NCBI GenBank assembly: GCA_037447605.1 | Contig: CM074822.1 | Span: 115,172 to 179,171 of the forward strand | Length of the DNA: 64,000 nucleotides | Reading direction: 5' to 3' | Origin: Zygnema circumcarinatum | Taxonomy: Eukaryota > Streptophyta > Zygnematophyceae > Zygnematales > Zygnemataceae | Shown here: piece by piece, positions 54,884 to 64,000 of the stretch | How positions within the stretch are numbered: the stretch's first letter is position 1 | Layout of the letters: the number at the start of each line of letters is the position of its first letter | Notes under the pieces: model-generated | Databases searched by the model: none | What the model was told of the DNA's origin: nothing | The model's input: the letters and a program-made list of their open reading frames with translations, nothing else | Made by a program: the position numbers and the translations under genes

Positions 54884-55891
54884 CCTGACCTCCCTCCTCT
54901 CTGCATAAGCAGGCAGGGAGACATACCCTTATCCTGCACAAAAGTAATAATACTCCAAAACAGAGGGAAGGAGCCCTCTACTTCGGATAGGGTTTTTAGG
55001 GTGACCCCTCGTTTACTGCGGTCAATGATCTGAAAGCTGTATCCGCAGGAGTGGAACTACTGCAGAGATTTTGGGGTAGTTTTTCTCTTTTTAGGGAGTT
55101 TTGTTTAGGGAGTCCAGTTCGTTTATTTTCAGGCCCGGGGGTGGTCCGCATGTACATATCAGGTTTTGCTAGTCAGCATGAGATGATCTCTGCTCAGTGG
55201 CATTGTTGTTGGTGACGGAGGGGGAGGCAGGCAACAAAAGACCATATTTCATTAAGAAGGGAGTTGTGGTTAAGGACGAGAATTACTCGTCTGGATGTGT
55301 TCACAAAGGCCATCTTTGGTGATGTGAAACTTTATGAACGTTGAAAAAGCACATTGAAAGCAGCAGAACACCTTCACATGTCCTCGTCATCTCTTGAACC
55401 GGGAGGTTGATTACAGGCTGCTCAGCTAATTTGAAATTGAACTTTGCGTTGCCTCCTTCGACAAAGTAAATCAGGGGCTGTTTGCATCGTATCATATTGT
55501 GAAGCATGCATGAAAAAGGAATGAATTCGCACAAGGTTTGAAGCCTTCAAACAGTTATATCCCGTTAAATCACGTCCGATAAAGAATGAATCGCGTTAAA
55601 GTCATGCGCGGGCTATTGTGGAGTTGCCGGAACAGGGGAACCCTAAATTGTGTTAATGTGCTCATATTGAAAAAGTGTCCAGTCAGTCCCTTTCAGCTAA
55701 CTTTAACGAGGTGCTCTTTCTTGACATTCCTGCCGCCATAGCTCGAGCATTTCCCTTTCCCATCCGTCACGGCTCCCCTCCTCCCGCCTCCCTCCCTTGC
55801 CATGTCGCTGCCTTAAGACCTTTCGCGCGTTAGAGTTAGGGTTAGGATCAGGATTAGGGTTAGGGTTAGGGTTAGGTTCCGGCACTCTACA
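54884..55891. other. Intergenic MED10 / STMP1-like
   Basis: 3' UTR of MED10 and upstream region of the small membrane protein gene; ends in a TTAGGG-like array (55830-55877). No gene recognised. Confidence 0.5.
55830..55877 (+). repeat. Eight TTAGGG-like hexamers at a 5' UTR
   Basis: Eight consecutive hexamers: five perfect or near-perfect TTAGGG units plus TTAGAG, TTAGGA and TCAGGA variants. The array ends 14 bp before the ATG of the STMP1-like gene. It is an interstitial telomere-like tract of the six-base type. Confidence 0.85.
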
Positions 55892-56349
55892 ATGTCCGGC
55901 CTGCGGGTATTTGCAGGCGTGGTTCTCGGGAACCTGCTGTTCTACAACGCCTCCGTTACGAGCTTTGTTGCGGGCACAGTGGCGGGCATCTACGTCGGGC
56001 AGAAGTATGATCTGCCGAACGTGGCGAATGCGTTTGAAGAGTATGCTCTTCTTCCCATGGAAACCTTGCATGGATTCATCTCTCGGACTGCAATTTCAAA
56101 GAACTTGTCCATGCACTCTCTCAAGATTTTGTTCTCAATCATTTTATTATTGGATGTGGCGGCAGCTTGAAGGGTGGAGAGCATTGGAGTGGCTTGATTT
56201 TTGCAGCAAGAGCTGCATAAACGTTTAGGGGAAAGAGGGGATTAAGCAATTTATGAGCTGAAACACTTTCTTTGTGCAGGGCACTGGAGACAGTCCAAGC
56301 CCTTGACAAAAAGTATCGCAGGCAGCAGAAGGACGATGACAGCTCGTGA
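55892..56349 (+). CDS. STMP1: Short transmembrane mitochondrial protein 1-like (STMP1)
   Basis: A 72-residue protein from exons 55892-56040 and 56280-56349 (phase 2 intron with GT/AG). Residues 5-35 are hydrophobic (VFAGVVLGNLLFYNASV, SFVAGTVAGIYVGQ), followed by KYDLPNVANAFEEALE and a basic-acidic tail. The GxVxGxYxxQxYDxPNxxxxxEE pattern matches the STMP1/C7orf73 family of inner-membrane mitochondrial microproteins. The N-terminal half here is longer than the animal protein. Function in respiration is inferred from the family only. The start ATG follows directly on the TTAGGG-like tract. Confidence 0.8.
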
Positions 56350-56624
56350 TATTCGTTTTCATTACCGTCCACCATTGATTTTTTTGTAAGTAAATACTTG
56401 CAGTTCAGCAAGAGTCTGAAAAGGCTTTCTTAAAGCTGAAAGATTCGATTTGTGGGAAACTCTCAATAGGCTTACGTTGCAGTTGGGGCCTCAGCAGATT
56501 TTGGTCTTCTCAACCATAGCTGTGTGCAAATAGACATGAAGCCTTGCCTTAATTTTCTTTGCATCTTGCACATTCATCATGCGAGTCCAATAAATAGAAA
56601 TTCTGGATTGCCACTGAACCAATG

Positions 56625-56760
56625 AAGGCCTTCCTAGGTCTTTTGTGAGTGCTTGGTTCCTCGTGGTTCCTTCTCCATATTGTTGTTGGCCATGCACCCA
56701 CCTTTCATGACATCGTCATCGTGAGAGCAAGGCCAATTCCTTTTCCCCTTAACATAAAGA
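56625..56760 (-). repeat. Dispersed repeat family R1, copy D
   Basis: On the minus strand: CTCACGATGACGATGTCATG, GCATGGCC, GGAACCACGAGGAACC and AAAAGACCTAGGAAGGCC, in family order with more divergence in the core than copies A and C. Confidence 0.6.
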
Positions 56761-57689
56761 AGGCATGAACAGCAACCACCTGGATGCCCCATCACCGACC
56801 TTCATTACAGTCTTGCAATGACATTGTATGGACTGACATGCATGAACAACTTGCACTGGTTTTGGATGTGTAACAACTGCCAACAGCCTTCCTTCAACAA
56901 TGGCAGCACATGGGGGGAAAGAGCCTGACTGCAGACTGCAAACTAGTTTGCACCATAATCGAGAAACTCATCCAACACTTTCCTCCCATTTCTCAACAGA
57001 GAACCAAAAAAATCTCAATTGCAGTTTCAGATTTTTCTTGCCAACTCCCTCGAGCCCAATGGTTGTACCAATGTGCGAGGTACGCCGTTGAGTAACCGAC
57101 ACGATACGATACGTCACGATATGATATTGGATATCGGATCACAAAATAGTTCCGATACGATATGGCATCGTTTCGACGAGGCAAAAAACCGCGTTTGCCA
57201 GTTTACAACTTGCAAAACGTCTTTGGACGTCATGTGACGTCATGTCAAGTCATCACCGACAGCGACATCGGGTTCGTGACAGTTCGTACGGCCCCCATCA
57301 TCGAGGACCGCAAACCCCGCATTTGCCGCCACGTGGAAAAACGACAAACTTTTCAACTACGTCTGTTTGGCTGGTAGCAATTCACCGACATTATGGTCCG
57401 TACGGCAGTCGGCACGCTGCTCCCATTGGACCATTCCTGCGTGGTCGCAGTGTGATTCGCCGTGTCATGCTACGTGGCACCCTATGATTAGCCGTGTTTA
57501 CCCGTTACGCTAGAGTGATCCACGTGGAATCCTCGGATTCGTGTACAATCTGCCACTCTGCGCCTATTGGACACCGCAGTCTGCCGCCCACGACACGCGC
57601 TACACGACAACGTTGACGGCCCACTCTCGTGCCTCCCTCTCCGTCGCCCTCCCCCCTCACCACTCTCACTCTCTCCCTACCACTTCTCC

Positions 57690-57843
57690 CTCCCTCTCCC
57701 TCTCCCTCTCCCTCTCCCTCTCCCTCNNNNNNNNNNTCTCCCTCTCCCTCTCCCTCTCCCTCTCCCTCTCCCTCTCCCTCTCCCTCTCTCTCTCTCCCTC
57801 TCTCTCTCCCTCTCTCCCTCTCCCTCTCCCTCTCTCTCTCCCT
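57690..57843 (+). repeat. (CCCTCT)n microsatellite with assembly gap
   Basis: CCCTCT tract interrupted by ten Ns at 57727-57736. The gap is placed inside a repeat, so true length is unknown. Confidence 0.95.
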
Positions 57844-58364
57844 CCCCCTCACTCTCGCGTACACATACACCCTCAATATCGCTTCTAAATTTCTCATTGA
57901 AATCCGAACATCGTGCGGCACTTGAGATCGCTCACTCCCAAACTGAAAATGTGAGTCTCGTGAATGCCTTCAAAGCAAATCATAGCAAAAAACTTTAAGA
58001 AGTTTAAAGAACTAATATGGAGGAGAGATTCAAGTTATAGGTCAGGAGACGACCCAAAATGATGCACCTCTCATTCAAATAAGGGGGACTAAAAAATTAA
58101 GAGAGACCCAATATGAATTAATAGAGACATTTCACATTCATGGATTCACACTCTCTCTCACACCTCTCTCCTGCTTCTCTCCCTCTCTCCTCCCTCTCCC
58201 TCAAACCGCTCGCCCGCGCCTCCTTCGTCCCGAAATGCAATCTCCTCCTTCCCCCATTCCACCCCGTAAACGGAATTTACACATTACGAAAAATTCTCCT
58301 GAAGAATAATTTGAATTTCATTTCATCCATTTTCTTTACATAGTTTGACTCGCTCACTTTGTCT

Positions 58365-58931
58365 CCGCCTTGTTCCTCCCTTTCCCTCTCTTCTCCCCTC
58401 CTTTGCTCTCTATCTTTCTCACTCTATAATGACCACTCTCTACTTTATATCCCTCTCCCTTCTCTTCTACGCCTCCCTCCTTCATCCTCCCCCGATTCCT
58501 CTCGAATCCGTCGTCCCTCCGCCTCCCTTCCCTCCTTCCTTCTCCCACCCCTACCCTCCCTTCCCCTACCCCTCCTCCGTCCCTTCCTCACTCATTCCCT
58601 CTTCTCTTCCTCCCTCATTCCTCCCTCCCCTCCCCTCCCCTCTCCCTCCCTCACTCCCTCCCTCCTTCCCCCACCCTCCCCCTACCCTCCCTCCCTCCCT
58701 TCTTTCCCCCTTCTCCTCCTCCCCTTCTTCCCCTTCCCCCCTCTCCCTCCCTCCCTCCCTTCCCTCCCCCCTCTCCCTCCCTCCCTCCCTTCCCTCCACT
58801 CTCTCCCTTCCTCCCTCCCTCTCCCTCCCTCCTCCCTCCCTCCCTCCCTTCCCTCCCCTCCCTCCTCCCTCCTCCCTCCCTCCTCCCTCCCTCCCTCCTC
58901 CCTCCCTCCCTCCCTCCCTCCCTCCCTCTGC
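58365..58931 (+). repeat. Long pyrimidine tract upstream of the multicopper oxidase
   Basis: About 560 bp almost wholly C/T, mainly CCCTCC and CCCTCT units, ending CCCTCTGCAG, a textbook 3' splice site 18 bp before the ATG at 58950. It is therefore probably the 3' part of a 5' UTR intron. Confidence 0.85.
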
Positions 58932-58949
58932 AGGTCCTCCACGTGCACT

Positions 58950-61900
58950 ATGTCGACCAGCTTTAAGGGCGAGCGTCTGGTGACCGTACGGCGCTATTTG
59001 GACCCTCCGCCGTACACTTTGCCGCCCTTTGAAACGATCCCCCTCGACAGCGAAGAGGAGGAGCTGGTCGACCTCGAGGACAGCTCCGCGCTGCGAATTC
59101 TGACCTCTCTTAGTACGCGCTTAAAGAGCCGCCGGGGAAACCCGGGTTGGCTCATCCACTTTTGGCTCAAGCAGGTTGGTGGGTTTGCACCAATGAACCT
59201 ACTCAGAAAGGAACAGTTTGGAGGAGTTAGAATATGGTGGTTCTGACGGCCAATGTGGGCCACAGTCTCATCTTGTTATGGGTTTTTTTCTTTTTTTTAA
59301 ATAGGCAGTGGTTGATGTTTCGTGGTTGGGTGGTTGGAGGGGTTGGTGAGTGGGTTACAACTGGTGGCCAGCTACAATGCTTAATCTTTAAGTAAAAGAC
59401 CTTTATGATTGTAAAAAGGAGGGCTGGTGTGGGTTCAGGTGATAAAAGTGGTTTCGAGTGTGGCGGCTATTGGCTTTTTGCTTATGATGGCTTTCATGGC
59501 GGGCCGCTCCTACACGCCTTGCAGCAGAATGTCCTCTCCGGAAGCACTTGATATGTATTACAGGGATCACTCTGGCAGGATAAGAAGTCTTGTGGATGAC
59601 ATTCCCATTGCAGGTCAGTAATGAAGTCAACTTTGAAACCCTGAAAATTCGGATCTCTTCAATCCCTTTAAGCACACAAGCAATCCCAATAAGCAAAAAC
59701 CCAACAAGGCGAAACCTTAAAGCCTCCAAAAGAAAATGTCAGTGGTGAAGAGTGTGCAAGCTTGCATTGCGGATGCAGATTCTTCGAGAGAGGGAGAGAG
59801 AGAAGACGAGGCAGGGTGTGTGAGTCGGTGGCCAAAATTCTGCCGTTATGTGGACGAGCTGCCCATACCCCTCCGAATTTCCGTCTGGCAGCCAAAGGAA
59901 GCAGCTCTCGGAATTTATGAGATTGAACAGGTTTCTTCTCTCATCCAGGCAGGGAGAGGGTTGGGAGAGGTGAAGAGGTGGTGGTAGAGTTGGGGAGGAG
60001 AGAGAGGGAGGTAGGGAAGGCAAGTTAAATAGAGGAAAAGTGTAGGAGAAAGAGGGAGGGCGGGAACCGGGGGGGGGGGGGAGAGGGAACGTGTGAAAAT
60101 GAGTATTCTGTGTGAGGTTTATCTTTCGTCCATTTCCACTATTTCTCTGACCTATGTTTCTCCGTCCATTGAGAGCTTTCTATAGGTCACTCCTTCAGTT
60201 TTCGCCATTTCCTTCTCTCATCTCTCCTTCTAGTTTTTCACCCCCCCTTTTCTATATCTCTTTATGCCTTCCACCTCCTCTTCCTTTCATTATCCTTCTC
60301 ATCCTTCCCCTCTCGTTTCGTTTCCCCTCTCGTTCCCTCCCTCCCTTCCTCTCTCCCTCTCTCCCACAGAAGCTCCACCGTGACCTCCCTCCCAGTCCCC
60401 TCCTCGCATTCGGAAAGAGTGCGGGCGAGGCTGCGAGTCCCGGACCCATTTTGGAGGCGGCCCGGGGAGTGAGCGCGAGCATATGGTGGAACAACTATGC
60501 AGCCGCCAACCCCGCAGCAATTGGTGGTAAGGCCCCATCACAAAGAGAGAGAGAGAGAGATGAAGTGAGAGGTAGTGGGAGAGGGAGGGAGAGAGAGAGA
60601 GAGGGAGAGAGAAAGAGAGGGAGAGAGAGGGAGAGAGAGAGAGAGAGAGCGACATGAAGCGAGAGGTAGTGGGAGAGAGAGAGAGAGAGAGCGAGAGTGA
60701 GAAAAAGAGAGACAAAAACTGTGGAGAGGCTGCTGGGCGCTCTCAAGATCAGCATAGCTGAAGTAATGTACTAAGTAGAGATGCAATAACGAGAACACGC
60801 TCTGTACTTTACTTAAAGCTGAATTCTGTGGAGTTGCAGAAGTACATCTCCATGGAGGACTCTTCGGGGATGGCCTGCCAAAGCCCATATCCATGGCAGG
60901 TCAAACATTAGGAGACTCCGGCTCCCAATACATGAACACACAGGAGCCTTCTACTATGTGGTATCACGCACATATCAAAGAGGAAAAGGATGCATCATCA
61001 GCTTTATCGGCAGGTGCGATATTAAAGAGTGTCCAAACCCACCAAACATCCACTTTTGCAAGCATCTTTGATTAGAAGTGAGTCACTAACGGTGCTTGCA
61101 AGAGGGTATTCACAGGTCTTGGCAGTCTGTACCTGCTTAGAGACCCCGAAAGCCTGGAAGCCAACCTGACCCTGCCGAGTGGCGAATACGAAATCCCAAT
61201 CATCATTCAGAGTAGGAATGTTCTAAGGAATGGCAGCATCTTAAGAACGAATATCAACAAACAGGCGAAATCAGACCTAGCTGCAGCAGTGGAGATATCA
61301 ACAGTGAATGGCAAGGTAAGCACATCACTGTATGCATGGCGCATGCTTACTTTGAAACTGAGGAAAATAAATCATGCTTTAGAGAGTAATTTGACCTTAC
61401 AAGTTTTGAAAACACAGAAATCCAAGTTCAGACTTGGTGTGATTTTTAACCAATGGCTTGAGATGTTGCAGGTTTTTCCGTACATGAACGCGAGCCGAAC
61501 TCAGTATAGGCTCCAAATTGTGAACGTTGGACCAACGAATTTTTTCAACATTGAATTTCGAGCGCCAATCTCGAACGCATCTTCCGGTCCTGCACCTCTG
61601 AACTTCACTCTTCCAGAAACAGAGCCCATGCAGTTTTTTCAAATCGCAGGGGATGGCGGCTACTTCGTAAACCCCATACGAATGAAGTTTCTCCCACTTG
61701 TCCGAGGGGAAAGAGCAACCATTCTCGTCGATTTCTCCAACCTGCCGGATGAAACTCATGAAATTTTCCTCACATTGTCGAAAGATGATCCTTCAGATGA
61801 TAGCTATATTCCAAGGGATGGCATCTTGAAGTTCGTATTTGGAGCTGCTTCAGAGTCCTCTACTTCGAGATCAGAGTCTCCCCTTCCATCCAACATGAAC

Positions 61901-62858
61901 AGCATCCCTCTGCCAAGATGGGAGTCCGCAGTGCGAACTCGATGGTTTGTTGTGGGAGAAAGGAATGCAGTAGCCACTCCTGCTGCCAAATCTCCTGACT
62001 TTTGGAATGAAATTCTGGGAAGCAGCTTTGTCAGTGTTGACAATGCGCAAGAGCCAGTGAGATCGGTAAGAATCGACCTCAAATCTCTACTCGAACGTTG
62101 CTTCCTTGTCCCTGAAATAAGTCAGATTCAAGAAATTCTAAAAGAAATTCTAAAAGTCAAACACCCTCTCTTGATGAATGCTATGCTAGTCAATGTCAGA
62201 AACTTAGAAAAAAAATATATCAGAAATTCCCTCTGGCCTCACAGTGCAGAAAGCTGGTGACAGGGCACGAGTGAGATCTGGGCGATCATTAATCCGACGG
62301 CGGAGACACGTCCCCTCCATCTGCACCTTCTCCGCCATCAGATCTTGAGCCGCCAAAGCCTCGGCTCGGGCAGCCATGGCCCCCAGCAGTGCTGGCTGCA
62401 GGGCACGGAAAAGCCCTCCTGTTTTACGGGCCGTATAACGGACCCCGCGCCCAACGAGAGAGCATGGAAAGACACGTCTCGCATGGACCCGAACAGCGTC
62501 ACACGGATCCTCGTGAGGTTCCATGGCGAGGTGAGGATGAGGATGGGTGGGCATTCATATGACCCCTTGGGCGTTTGGAAGGTTTTTTCTGAAGGTTTTA
62601 GGGTTTTTAGGGTTGTGGGGTTTCTATGGTTTTTTGGGTTTTTAGGGTTTGGGGAGTGTGGTTTTTTGTTGTTGTTGATTTTGTTCGATGTAAAGCGAAT
62701 TAGGGCTACTCTGAATGTCTGACTCTTCTTTACTGTCTCCCTCTCCCCCCCCCCCCTTCCCTCTTTTTGTTTTGTAGCTATTGGCAACTCTCGGGCTGGA
62801 CGAGAGCCGCATCTCCCAAAGTGACAAGGTCGAACTTAACGACCTTATGGCCACTTAA
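58950..62858 (+). CDS. Membrane-anchored multicopper-oxidase-like protein (CotA/LPR type), copper sites incomplete
   Basis: Three-cupredoxin protein related to CotA/bilirubin oxidase and plant LPR ferroxidases. Exons 58950-59174, 59439-59613, 59779-59930, 60370-60526, 60840-61013, 61116-61315, 61472-62065, 62264-62530 and 62778-62858 join in phase to 674 residues. A hydrophobic segment at about 79-97 (VVSSVAAIGFLLMMAFMAG) predicts a type II membrane anchor. Domain 1: VDELPIPL, KLHRDLPP, VHLHGG (H239, H241), then WYHAH (H279, H281). Domain 2: GSLYLLRD, LPSGEYEIPIIIQ. Domain 3: IINPTAETRPLHLHLLRHQ and DPNSVTRILVRF. Two departures from the family: the HPxHxH box reads RPLHLH (R575 in place of the type-1 copper His), and no HCHxxxHxxxxM box is found before the stop at 62856. 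It may be a non-catalytic member, or the true last exon lies further on. The exon 3 start could instead be 59743. Confidence 0.82.
60541..60718 (+). repeat. (GA)n microsatellite in MCO intron 4
   Basis: About 175 bp of GA-rich sequence containing a duplicated block (GCGACATGAAGCGAGAGGTAG versus GATGAAGTGAGAGGTAG), sense-strand purine, within the intron 60527-60839. Confidence 0.9.
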
Positions 62859-63189
62859 CCTTTTACTTAAAGTAATCTCACGACCCAGCTCAATTTTTTT
62901 TTTAGGCTCATTCTCCTCCCTCTCTCTCGGCTTCCCAATAAGGCTCTCTCTCGCTGTACAGCCTTCATACAATTTTCAGACCCTCAAGAACGCGAGATAG
63001 ATAGCCACTCTTCTGCCGATTCACAAGACGAAGGGAAAATTCAAAGGTCAGCAGGAACTCTGAATCCGTGTGAACACTCTCCTATTATGGGAGGGCTATT
63101 TCTTTATCTTTTTCAGTACACGTTTATTGTTCATCTCCTCTGTCCAGAGGGAGTAGGAGAGAGAAAGGTAGAGGGAGTGAGTGTGAGCG

Positions 63190-63246
63190 ATAGAGAGAGA
63201 GAGAGAGAGAGAGAGAAAGATAGGTAGGTAGAGAGAGAGTGTGTGC

Positions 63247-63282
<36 letters not shown>

Positions 63283-63285
63283 CGG
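63190..63285 (+). repeat. (GA)n microsatellite
   Basis: GA dinucleotides in two blocks split by AAAGATAGGTAGGTAG and GTGTGTGCCA, ending in a G-run. Confidence 0.9.
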
Positions 63286-63930
63286 AGTTGACCAAGCCCA
63301 TAGGTACCATACTACCATGTACAAAGTAGGGCCAATTTCACGGGTTTTTAGAGCCTGTGTGTAGCATATCAAGACGTGCGGAGCGAAATCTGCCGTTACC
63401 ATTCACTGAAACCAATTTTGCAGCTCTCATTTGCTAAACACTAACAACATCTGCACATGTTTTGACGCACTCAACCATTCTACTACATCGACAGACACTA
63501 CTTCCAAGCTCGTGTTCACTGCTATTCGTGGCATATGCTTTTTGCACATACTTGACTGTTCCATTTTGTTATAAGCCTCTGAGTTTCTTGCTGTTTTAGG
63601 TTACAATGTTGTTTCAATGTTGTGTTTGCGTCATTGCCACAAGAAACCTGTAGATGTGGAGCCTCCGGTCCTAGTAGAGCATCCCTCCGAGGATGACATC
63701 CCACTACTCCTTGGACTAGGAGACGCCAGCCTTGCGGAAACACAGAATCACACTCACAAAGCACAGGCTGCCCCAAGCAAAGACGACCAATCACAGCGCT
63801 CCGCGCCAATGCAGCGGCCAATCCGAATGCGCCACATGCTCCTCAATGTGCAGATCCTAGACTAGCATGCGAACTAGACTCCGAAACAACTACACGCTCT
63901 TCATGAACTATGTACCACTCACTAACAAAA

Positions 63931-64000
63931 CCTACGAAGCCATTTGATGGCCTCGCCATTGTGAGATCAAAACAAAACAAGACAACCTACGAAGCCATTG
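63931..64000 (-). repeat. R1 core (copy E) within a 55-bp tandem unit
   Basis: CCTACGAAGCCATT occurs at 63931 and 63986, giving a 55-bp period. Between them lies the R1 core, read on the minus strand as GATCTCACAATGGCGAGGCCATC. The array may continue beyond the window. Confidence 0.6.

Larger units (their letters stand above)
56350..58949. other. Long repeat-rich intergenic region
   Basis: 2.6 kb without a supported gene. It contains R1 copy D, a CGATA-like stretch (57101-57170), CGTACGG words (57286, 57402), a CCCTCT tract interrupted by an N gap, and a long pyrimidine tract ending at the acceptor just before the multicopper oxidase ATG. Confidence 0.6.
62859..64000. other. Right flank, no supported gene
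   Basis: Contains a GA tract (63190-63285), a 55-bp tandem unit at the right edge, and an open frame 63617-63865 after a possible acceptor at 63600. That frame has one HCH triplet (RHCHKKPVDVEPP) but no further oxidase similarity, so it is not called as a gene or exon. Confidence 0.45.

Noticed and set aside
63600-63865. Possible last exon of the oxidase with an HCH triplet (RHCHKK)
   Set aside because: Spacing and residues around it do not fit HCHxxxHxxxxM, and an in-frame stop at 62856 already closes the model.

Overview
This is nuclear DNA from a photosynthetic eukaryote of the plant lineage. Genes are split by short spliceosomal introns (about 90-900 bp). The gene set is plant-type: RWP-RK factor, carotenoid isomerase CRTISO, uroporphyrinogen-III methyltransferase, a plastid-type rhodanese/TrhO protein, a plant Ras-group LRR protein, MRS2 and an EPC1-like GT64. 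Long pyrimidine microsatellites, short introns and an LPR/CotA-like multicopper oxidase gene with introns fit a streptophyte (charophyte) alga best; the exact group is inference. No prokaryotic-style operon, phage or CRISPR was seen.

Layout. 1.6-4.8 kb (-): GT64 glycosyltransferase. 5.9-9.1 kb (+): RWP-RK transcription factor, head to head with it. 10.1-14.1 kb (+): TBC1D13-like Rab GAP. 15.4-20.9 kb (+): a 1,691-residue protein of unknown function with one CCCH-type finger. 21.4-25.9 kb (-): rhodanese/TrhO-type protein. 26.1-28.3 kb (+): five-knuckle ZCCHC9-like protein. 29.6-33.0 kb (+): uroporphyrinogen-III C-methyltransferase. 33.8-36.0 kb (-): MRS2 magnesium transporter. 38.4-41.1 kb (+): LRR protein. 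42.3-47.5 kb (+): CRTISO. 48.3-52.5 kb (-): DNA polymerase delta subunit POLD3 with a C-terminal PIP box. 53.0-54.9 kb (+): MED10. 55.9-56.3 kb (+): a 72-residue STMP1-like membrane protein. 58.95-62.9 kb (+): a membrane-anchored multicopper-oxidase-like protein whose copper-ligand set looks incomplete.

Exon models were built by hand from GT/AG sites, reading phase and family similarity. Twelve of the fourteen close as a full reading frame with matching phases. The exceptions are the GT64 gene (one short exon unresolved) and the 5' end of MRS2. The genes are housekeeping functions (membrane traffic, pigment and tetrapyrrole synthesis, replication, transcription, Mg2+ transport) and do not form a pathway cluster. 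Three closely spaced head-to-head pairs (GT64/RWP-RK, TrhO/ZCCHC9, POLD3/MED10) probably share promoters.

Spaces and introns hold most of the unusual material: a foldback element family with large inverted arms (two members, one with an internal unoccupied site), a dispersed repeat with a GATGGCGATGCCATC core (five copies), very long CT, CCCTCT and GAA tracts, a G-rich GGGTTTTC array in a POLD3 intron, CGATA-type arrays, a (CCATGY)n minisatellite, eight TTAGGG-like hexamers just before a start codon, and recurrent CGTACGG motifs near genes. A run of Ns at 57727-57736 marks an assembly gap.
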